NCBI RefSeq assembly: GCF_014637085.1
Contig: NZ_BMEU01000031.1
Span: 1 to 43,581, forward strand
Length of the DNA: 43,581 nucleotides
Direction: 5' to 3'
From: Comamonas phosphati
GTDB taxonomy: Bacteria; Pseudomonadota; Gammaproteobacteria; Burkholderiales; Burkholderiaceae_C
Position 1 is the stretch's first letter. The number at the start of each line of letters is the position of its first letter. The notes beneath the pieces are model-generated. The model ran no database searches and had not been told where the DNA came from. It saw only the letters and a list, made by a program, of their open reading frames with translations. Of this stretch, positions 43,476 to 43,581 are shown piece by piece. The translations under genes and the position numbers were made by a program.

Positions 43476-43581
43476 AGGGCCTGTCATCAATCAATATCCC
43501 CTTTGGACTTGAAGGCCAAAGGCCCGAACCCAGGTGAAGTGGCATGACCAGAAGATATGCCATTGGCGATGGCCCATGGGA

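Overview
This is a high-GC, gene-dense chromosomal segment from a betaproteobacterium. Protein content, gene order and two intergenic repeat families point to the Comamonadaceae (Comamonas/Delftia/Acidovorax relatives). The genus is inferred, not proven. About 43 genes are supported, nearly all housekeeping or ordinary accessory genes. I see no prophage, insertion sequence, CRISPR array or integrated element.

Layout: 1-3670 is the end of the str operon on the minus strand (rpsL-rpsG-fusA-tuf), with a promoter in front of rpsL and an intrinsic terminator between fusA and tuf. 3757-7958 is a minus-strand run of a PBP5-type carboxypeptidase, an alpha/beta hydrolase, a 2Fe-2S ferredoxin-like protein, a VanZ-family membrane protein and hemJ. 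hemB is divergent from hemJ, so two haem-synthesis genes share a short intergenic region. 9187-12581 holds a CorA-type transporter, a dienelactone hydrolase, a decayed SDR gene fused to the start of a marC-family gene, and a hemerythrin. A tRNA-Pro(GGG) gene with its terminator follows. 12887-16642 is a minus-strand MCE lipid-transport operon (permease, ATPase, MCE protein, lipoprotein). 16879-19916 has a GMC oxidoreductase and a TSUP permease on the plus strand.

19926-24599 is the cell-shape operon mreB-mreC-mreD-mrdA (minus), divergent from gatC-gatA-gatB (24812-28107), which supplies the Glu/Asp-tRNA amidotransferase. 28362-31746 has a YegP-like protein, a membrane-anchored hydrolase, a hotdog thioesterase and serA. 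32077-36836 has an unrecognised two-anchor membrane protein and a divergent anion-transport cluster: ClC channel with CBS domains, MarR regulator, HPP membrane protein with CBS domains. 36938-39111 has a DUF4124 protein and pyrE, divergent from an exonuclease III gene. 39243-42318 is pntAB (proton-translocating transhydrogenase), and the window ends with a metallo-beta-lactamase-fold hydrolase.

The most striking observation is in rpsL. Ribosomal protein S12 is 102 residues long because exactly 23 codons are missing from the middle, in frame, while both flanks are perfectly conserved. This is either a real and remarkable deletion in a universal protein or a sequence/assembly error. Other points of note are a roughly 90-bp structured repeat (five copies) that usually sits a few bases after a stop codon inside co-directional gene pairs and keeps a small hairpin through compensatory changes; an internally deleted SDR gene kept as the ribosome entry for marC; a MarR-type palindrome between two nearly touching divergent starts; and head-to-head pyrE/xth start codons that overlap.
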